Assembly (NCBI GenBank): GCA_026169575.1
Contig: JAPFCT010000199.1
Span: forward strand, 1-10,322
Source: Faecalimonas sp.
GTDB lineage: Bacteria; Bacillota_A; Clostridia; Lachnospirales; Lachnospiraceae
Reading direction: 5' to 3'
Length of the DNA stretch: 10,322 bases
Below are positions 6,708-10,322 of this stretch, piece after piece. The notes below the pieces were generated by a model. That model saw only the letters and a program-made list of their open reading frames with translations, had not been told where the DNA came from and made no database searches. Position 1 is the first letter of the stretch; every line of letters begins with the position of its first letter. A program made the translations under genes and the position numbers.

Positions 6708-7220
6708 TTAGTTGTTTGCAGGAAAGAGGGAAGAAAGCTGCTTTTCCATCACATAATTGGTCAGCAGGATTCCCTGACGTTCCACTTGCTGCTCTTTCTT
6801 TACAAGATATCCCCGGCGCTCAAAAAATGGTCTTGCGGTGATGGAGGCATGTGTGGTAACTGTGGCGCTTTCCACAGATGCTTCCAGTTTCTCGCAGAGT
6901 GCAGTGGCGATACCAATTCCCTGATAATCTTTGTGGACATAGAGGCGGTCCAGGTAACCGGAGGAATCAATATCGCCGAATCCGGTAATCGTTTCTCCGT
7001 CGACAGCAACAAAGGTTGTATGCGCAAGAAAAGATGCATTCCATGCAGCAAAATCTACAGATCCGGTCGCCCACACATCCAGCTGCTGCCTGGAGTAGTC
7101 TTTTGCATTGACGGTATGGACGGTTTCGTAGAAAAGACGGCTGATGGCTTCAAAGTCTTCTGGTGTGTAAGGTCTGAGTACTATATGGTCGGAATACTTT
7201 GATGGTAGTAGTTGCGTCAT
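6708..7220 (-). CDS. GNAT-family N-acetyltransferase, YafP-like
   Basis: A 170-residue soluble enzyme predicted to transfer an acetyl group from acetyl-CoA to an amine. The acetyl-CoA-binding motif A is clear: LYVHKDYQGIGIATALCEKL, with Q-x-x-G-x-G/A at residues 100-105. The C-terminal half, with HASITARPFFERRGY and then VERQGILLTNYVMEK, closely recalls Escherichia coli YafP as I remember it (similar ASITAKPFFERYGF and VECRGAWFTN segments), a GNAT linked to nitroaromatic-compound toxicity. Substrate identity is not established here. I chose the ATG at 7220: AGGAGGT (7231-7237) lies ten bases upstream. An upstream extension to 7274 in the same frame would place the ribosome binding site inside the gene. 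It is convergent with the MATE gene and lies 123 bases after the XRE-SdpI gene on the same strand. Confidence 0.88.
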   Translation of the reverse strand: MTQLLPSKYSDHIVLRPYTPEDFEAISRLFYETVHTVNAKDYSRQQLDVWATGSVDFAAWNASFLAHTTFVAVDGETITGFGDIDSSGYLDRLYVHKDYQGIGIATALCEKLEASVESATVTTHASITARPFFERRGYLVKKEQQVERQGILLTNYVMEKQLSSLFPANN

Positions 7221-7343
7221 AGGCAGCAAAACCTCCTGAATTTCATAGAATATTTTTCTGTTATATTGTAGCATGCGGCAGTGGAAAATGGAATCATGGA
7301 ATGGGAATCTGAAAACGTTTGTCCCTCTTTTTTGAATCCCTTT

Positions 7344-8234
7344 TTAGCGGCCATGCATCTTTTTCCAGAAAAACACACCAGAGATTACGGAAGGAATGCC
7401 GATCCAAAGACCTATTGTGAACAGAGTGACCGTCTCAAAATCCGGGACAGTCAGTGTGCATCCCAGATAAAGAAGTACGATCGGAATGGATAGATCATGA
7501 AGTACGCGATGCGCCACATTCCAGGTATCTTCGTCGTGTACAGTCCACGGGAGCCGCAATCCGGTATGTCGGTTGAAGGGAAGTCTTGAGGATATCATGC
7601 CGGTAAAAAGAATAATGGCAGATACGAGCAGCATTGCAAAAAATTTCCCATCACGATCGGAAAAAGGAAGAATCCCCATCTCTGACAGTAGGAAAACTAC
7701 AATACAGACGGCAAGGATACCGATATTAAAAATAGTTGTGATCCGGACAGCGCCGAGTTTCTTGACAGAAGTTGTCGTGCGGGTGAGCAGGGCAGTATTC
7801 CGATACAGAATGATAACTGCCGCAAGGATGCAGGCAGATGTAAGCAAAACGGAAGCGGTGGTATTGTCAATGATCAGTGCAAAGAGCATGGAAAGCATCG
7901 AGAAAAAGAGAATCAGATTCCGCTTTTGCTCGGCGCGGGAAGAAAGAGAGCGTTCCTGCACCTGTCTGGCAAGTTCTTCATTGAGGCGGGCCAGTTCTGC
8001 ACCAAGAGTTTCGGCAGAGAGGGATGCGGGCTGCTGCTGTTCGTCTGTCCCAAGCAGTTCTGCAACAGAAATCTCTAACACTTCTGCGAGACGGATTAGC
8101 AGTTCGGCATCCGGTACAGAGAGATTATTTTCCCATTTGGATACGGTCTGCCGAACCACATTCAGTGGGATTGCCAGTTCCTCCTGACTCATTTTCTTCT
8201 CTTTTCGATATTTTTTAATTTGATCTCCTAGCAT
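7344..8234 (-). CDS. Membrane-anchored XRE-family regulator with C-terminal SdpI-like domain
   Basis: A 296-residue fusion. Residues 1-62 form a Cro/C1-type helix-turn-helix (IKKYRKEKKMSQEELA, then VRQTVSKWENNLSVPD, the recognition helix region at 27-37). A charged, Glu/Arg-rich linker of about 72-102 may form a coiled coil. The rest holds about six hydrophobic segments (roughly 103-122, 124-146, 160-182, 195-213, 248-263 and 270-288). Between the fourth and fifth lies NRHTGLRLPWTVHDEDTW (221-238) followed by AHR, which matches the conserved loop of the SdpI/YhfL family. SdpI is the Bacillus immunity protein that also sequesters the regulator SdpR at the membrane; here regulator and membrane part are one chain. 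It probably responds to an envelope signal or peptide toxin, and its targets are unknown. The ATG at 8234 is preceded by AAAGGAGAC at six bases; an in-frame ATG at 8252 overlaps that site. Confidence 0.85.
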   Translation of the reverse strand: MLGDQIKKYRKEKKMSQEELAIPLNVVRQTVSKWENNLSVPDAELLIRLAEVLEISVAELLGTDEQQQPASLSAETLGAELARLNEELARQVQERSLSSRAEQKRNLILFFSMLSMLFALIIDNTTASVLLTSACILAAVIILYRNTALLTRTTTSVKKLGAVRITTIFNIGILAVCIVVFLLSEMGILPFSDRDGKFFAMLLVSAIILFTGMISSRLPFNRHTGLRLPWTVHDEDTWNVAHRVLHDLSIPIVLLYLGCTLTVPDFETVTLFTIGLWIGIPSVISGVFFWKKMHGR

Positions 8235-8275
8235 ATAGAAGTCTCCTTTCATGTGTAGATTGATGTTCTATTGCC

Positions 8276-8304
8276 AGTATAAGAATCGGGGAAAGAAAAG
8301 GCAA
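8276..8304 (-). promoter_or_regulatory. Sigma-A type promoter of the XRE-SdpI gene
   Basis: On the minus strand, TTGCCT (8299-8304) and TATACT (8276-8281) are separated by exactly 17 bases. They match the consensus -35 at four of six and the -10 at five of six positions. The predicted start near 8269 gives a leader of about 35 bases that includes the ribosome binding site. An imperfect dyad, TTCTAT/ATAAGAA with one bulge, spans 8266-8285 and overlaps the -10, which would suit autorepression by the encoded HTH protein; this last part is speculative. Confidence 0.62.
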
Positions 8305-8314
8305 GCAACGCAAG

Positions 8315-8773
8315 TTAACATGGCGGTTTTATCGTGGAAACTTCCGTGTTCAGGCGGTAGTAAGTGTCATTAATCTGCATTATTTTCCCGGGACTGATTG
8401 TCAACTTGCTTCCGTCCAGGAGGGAGATATGGTAGTAAGTGACAGCGCCGGAAGAGAGCGCTTCCTCGCGTGGAATTTTCTCATGAAAGCGGAGTTGATG
8501 CATCCAGTCGGTAAAGGCAGAAATTTCTTTTTCGGAAAGGTTGTGTGAGGTGGAAGAATCCTTTCCGCCAGTGATGGAAATCCGTTCGATTTGCTTGATG
8601 TCGGAAGCCTGGATCACAGATAAGGATTGTTCCGGTGTTTCTGAAAAGGTAGCCGCATCTTTTCGTAAGGAGGAATCTTCAAACTGGCAGGCGGTTAGTG
8701 TAAGAAATAAAAATGTTAGAAGGAAAAAGAAGCGGGAAAAATTTTTAAAAACTCCGGCGGATATTTTTTGCAT
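8315..8773 (-). CDS. Small predicted lipoprotein of unknown function
   Basis: A 152-residue protein with a type II (lipoprotein) signal peptide: basic start (KISAGVFKNFSR), hydrophobic core at 15-27, and lipobox LTAC with the lipidated C29. It should therefore be anchored to the outer face of the cell membrane. The mature part begins with a Ser/Glu-rich linker (about 30-55), then a compact domain of alternating strands (IKQIERISITGG, YYHISLLDGSKLTISPGKIMQINDTYYRL). I do not recognise the fold with certainty; small clostridial lipoproteins of this shape are common and unnamed. The ATG at 8773 follows AAAGGA (8784-8789) at ten bases. The gene starts 20 bases after the zinc-ribbon gene stop on the same strand, so the two are very likely cotranscribed. 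I see no terminator behind it. Confidence 0.75.
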   Translation of the reverse strand: MQKISAGVFKNFSRFFFLLTFLFLTLTACQFEDSSLRKDAATFSETPEQSLSVIQASDIKQIERISITGGKDSSTSHNLSEKEISAFTDWMHQLRFHEKIPREEALSSGAVTYYHISLLDGSKLTISPGKIMQINDTYYRLNTEVSTIKPPC

Positions 8774-8793
8774 GGAAGATCAGTCCTTTCGTA

Positions 8794-9330
8794 TTATGAG
8801 AGAGAAGTATCAGTGTCAGTTACGTTTTTGGGGTATGTCCAGAATTTTTCCCCGCAGTGCGGACAGCGGGAAGGAATCAGTAGATTACTTCCGGGAAGGC
8901 GTACGCATCGAATCTGCTTTTTTACACACAGATCATAGAGGGCAGGATTCTGTACAGATTTCTGTCTGGCTAAAAATGTCCGCGGCGTGGTCAGAAGCGG
9001 AAGCTCCCCACCGCACTCTGGACATTTCCAAAAGCAATGATGCAGAGCATCCGAGGAATGTAATAGGGCAACACTGAAAATCAGAGAAAGCAGCACAGCG
9101 ATGGAAATGATAAAAAGCAGAATCTTTGCCCAGTCGTGGTGTACCTGCCCGCCTTCCAGAAGAAGGAGGAATATGCCTGCCGCTGCAAGCACGAAGAAAG
9201 ACTGTTCCAAAAACTTTCCCGTTGCTATAAGGCGGACACTACGTATATTTTGTTTGTTCAACTGCTCGTTCTGGAGCAGGACGGTCTGATTTTCGAGATA
9301 ATCAGAATTATGTTGTTGTCTGGATGACAA
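8794..9330 (-). CDS. Two-helix membrane protein with split zinc ribbon
   Basis: A 178-residue protein of unrecognised family. A polar N-terminus with many Gln/Asn (1-33) is followed by two transmembrane segments (about 44-58 and 70-90). A cytoplasmic or extracytoplasmic tail has CPEC at 103-106 and CPHC at 156-159, a four-cysteine zinc-ribbon pattern with about 50 residues between the knuckles; additional C135 and C142 lie inside. The start is unusual. AAGGAGG (9340-9346) on the minus strand lies nine bases from a TTG at 9330, whereas the in-frame GTG at 9339 overlaps the ribosome binding site. I therefore take the TTG. The gene sits between the two-helix membrane protein and the lipoprotein gene, suggesting a shared role in the envelope. 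The function is unknown; the ribbon may bind metal, nucleic acid or a partner protein. Confidence 0.72.
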   Translation of the reverse strand: MSSRQQHNSDYLENQTVLLQNEQLNKQNIRSVRLIATGKFLEQSFFVLAAAGIFLLLLEGGQVHHDWAKILLFIISIAVLLSLIFSVALLHSSDALHHCFWKCPECGGELPLLTTPRTFLARQKSVQNPALYDLCVKKQIRCVRLPGSNLLIPSRCPHCGEKFWTYPKNVTDTDTSLS

Positions 9331-9396
9331 TGCGAACACCTCCTTAGTGATGGATGAGAAATAATCCGATGAAAAGGAAAATCGGTATAAAAAATC

Positions 9397-9417
9397 AAAA
9401 AACTTCTGAAAGAGAAG
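9397..9417 (-). terminator. Weak intrinsic terminator after the two-helix membrane protein gene
   Basis: Read on the minus strand just after the TGA of the upstream gene, CTTCT and AGAAG form a 5-bp stem with a five-base loop, followed by TTTTTT and, one GA later, another T-run. The stem is short and poor in G/C, so termination would be partial at best. A second small hairpin (9366-9370 with 9381-9385) follows in the gap. Confidence 0.35.
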
Positions 9418-9418
9418 A

Positions 9419-10027
9419 TCAAGGACGTTTCCAGGAAGATTCAGAAATAGACTGAAAAGTCAGAGGGATTTTTGGCAGCTGAATCTTGGGATAGAACGTC
9501 CGGACCGTTCTGAGAAATTCAGAACAATCGCACCGAAGGGAAAGGGTTTCTTCACTGTCATCTTTTTTGACAAAGTGGATTACCGCATTCTGGTAAAGCT
9601 TTCCTCGTTCCCGTTCATCGGAAAAATAGATTCGTTTTAGTTTTCGGCAGTCATAATAGGAAAGAGAAAAATCATTCAGAATGAGGATTGCTGATTCTGT
9701 AAAAAAGAAACGATTTCCAATTGCCTTTTGCAACGTCTGCAATGCTTTCTCCGGCTTCGAGAGATCAGAGGAAGCAAGCAGTTGGTATTTCCCAAGAAAA
9801 TAGAGCAGCGTTGTCACCCCGGCAAGCAACGTGAAAAAACCGAGGAAGATGGCTGTCTCGATGGAGCCACTGTGAAGCTGACGGATAGAAAGGCTTGCCA
9901 GGAAGATACAGAGCACAATGCTTCCTATGATTTTTGCATACCAGAATAGTAAAGTTTTGCGAAAGATCCGATACACATTGGGATAATGTTTCCAATAAAT
10001 TCGATTCCTTTTTTTAGAGGTGTTCAT
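9419..10027 (-). CDS. Two-helix membrane protein with PH-like/YcxB-like cytoplasmic tail (tentative)
   Basis: A 202-residue protein with a strongly basic N-terminus (KKRNRIYWKHYPNVYRIFRK), two transmembrane segments at about 29-48 and 58-80, and a soluble tail of about 120 residues. The tail has alternating strands (FFFTESAILILNDFSLSYYD, then KRIYFSDE, AVIHFVKKDDSEETLSLRCD) and a closing helix (CSEFLRTVRTFYP). This shape is that of bacterial PH-like or YcxB-like domains, but I cannot confirm the family. I chose the ATG at 10027, with AAGGAGG (10036-10042) eight bases upstream. An ATG two codons earlier (10033) lies only two bases from that site, though it would give a classic ATGA overlap with the preceding gene. 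Either way the gene is translationally coupled to the one before it. Function unknown. Confidence 0.7.
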   Translation of the reverse strand: MNTSKKRNRIYWKHYPNVYRIFRKTLLFWYAKIIGSIVLCIFLASLSIRQLHSGSIETAIFLGFFTLLAGVTTLLYFLGKYQLLASSDLSKPEKALQTLQKAIGNRFFFTESAILILNDFSLSYYDCRKLKRIYFSDERERGKLYQNAVIHFVKKDDSEETLSLRCDCSEFLRTVRTFYPKIQLPKIPLTFQSISESSWKRP

Positions 10028-10029
10028 GC

Positions 10030-10322
10030 TCATTTCCTCCTTTTTGTATGTTTCGATTTCTGATTGGATGGGGAAGAATCGTTCTGTTTTGTAGTTTGCA
10101 TTTTTTGACGGCGGATCCGTTCCAGCCGTTTTTTCTTTTTTCTTGCTTCCTTTTCCTTCTGTTTCAGTGCAGCTGCTTCTGAGGCACGGAAAATCAGAAT
10201 GTGCATTTCATTCATTTGCCGGAGAAATAAGGAGAAATCCATATTGTCATCGAATGTAAAAATACGCTGATCACCGATATACACCCGGAATGCGCCGCTT
10301 TTCTTGTAGACTCCTTTTGTAA
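10030..10322 (-). CDS. Unrecognised protein, C-terminal part (5' end outside window)
   Basis: The frame is open to the right edge, and the visible part starts TKGVYKKSGAFRVYIGD; the GTG at 10284 is an internal Val, not a start. The first half looks like a small beta-rich domain ending in a helix (RVYIGDQRIFTFDDNMDFS, then FLRQMNEMHILIF). It could be the end of a PH-like/YcxB-like domain similar to the next gene, but this is weak. From about Ala-Leu-Lys onward comes a highly basic tail rich in Lys/Arg (KEKEARKKKKRLERIRRQ and KSKHTKRRK), likely a helix with a disordered end. The stop lies two bases before, or overlaps, the start of the next gene. Function unknown. Confidence 0.65.
   Translation of the reverse strand, partial: TKGVYKKSGAFRVYIGDQRIFTFDDNMDFSLFLRQMNEMHILIFRASEAAALKQKEKEARKKKKRLERIRRQKMQTTKQNDSSPSNQKSKHTKRRK

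Noticed and set aside
6696..7202. 168-codon open frame on the plus strand opposite the acetyltransferase gene
   Set aside because: It is antisense to a clear GNAT with conserved motifs, has no ribosome binding site or recognisable domain, and overlaps the terminator tail.
7260..7293. TACAAT/TATAAC as a -10 for the acetyltransferase gene
   Set aside because: The -10-like bases are acceptable but nothing resembling a -35 lies at 16-18 bases, so I do not list a promoter.
7288..7309. Short degenerate repeats of ATGGAATC type
   Set aside because: Only two to three imperfect 7-8 base copies; too short and diverged to call a repeat element.
7573..8187. 204-codon open frame on the plus strand opposite the XRE-SdpI gene
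   Set aside because: Its composition (Ser/Arg/Ala-rich, no domain) is what the reverse complement of a membrane protein gene gives; the opposite strand encodes an obvious HTH domain.
8541..9077. 178-codon open frame on the plus strand across the lipoprotein and zinc-ribbon genes
   Set aside because: It spans two real genes with signal peptide, lipobox and CxxC motifs on the other strand and shows no domain of its own.
9366..9385. CCGAT...ATCGG hairpin upstream of the zinc-ribbon gene as a riboswitch
   Set aside because: It is a lone 5-bp stem with a ten-base loop and no alternative pairing with the ribosome binding site.

Overview
The window looks like chromosomal DNA from a low-to-mid GC Firmicute, most likely class Clostridia and plausibly Lachnospiraceae. 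This rests on the strong AGGAGG-type ribosome binding sites, the codon use, the large FtsX permease next to an OmpR/HisKA pair, and the CVNRGCIPTK form of the dihydrolipoyl dehydrogenase active site. The genus cannot be fixed from the sequence alone. I saw no rRNA, tRNA, CRISPR array, insertion sequence or phage gene.

Plus strand, 1-6681. The window opens in the C-terminal part of an FtsX-type ABC permease, closed by a long intrinsic terminator (500-553). An OmpR-family response regulator and its HAMP/HisKA sensor kinase follow, with overlapping start and stop codons. Next come uracil-DNA glycosylase (ung), a stand-alone dihydrolipoamide dehydrogenase-like flavoprotein, and a MATE-family efflux protein ending at a strong terminator. 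The 136-nt gap before the MATE gene is the most interesting stretch. It holds a 12-codon leader ORF with its own Shine-Dalgarno sequence, and four complementary segments that can pair 1:2 + 3:4 (MATE ribosome binding site hidden) or 2:3 (site free). That is the geometry of erm-type translational attenuation.

Minus strand, 10322-6708. Reading leftward from the right edge: the lysine-rich C-terminus of an unrecognised protein, a two-helix membrane protein, a two-helix membrane protein with a split CxxC/CxxC zinc ribbon, a small lipoprotein, a membrane-anchored XRE regulator fused to an SdpI-like domain with its own good promoter, and a YafP-like GNAT acetyltransferase. The last of these converges on the MATE gene at a shared, probably bidirectional terminator. 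The four genes from 10322 to 8315 are tightly spaced and look like an uncharacterised cell-envelope cluster.

The window is therefore mostly ordinary housekeeping and stress or efflux genes. The points worth following are the MATE leader, a small internal duplication in the flavoprotein, the HTH-SdpI fusion, and the envelope cluster of unknown function. No stretch longer than about 200 bases lacks a gene.
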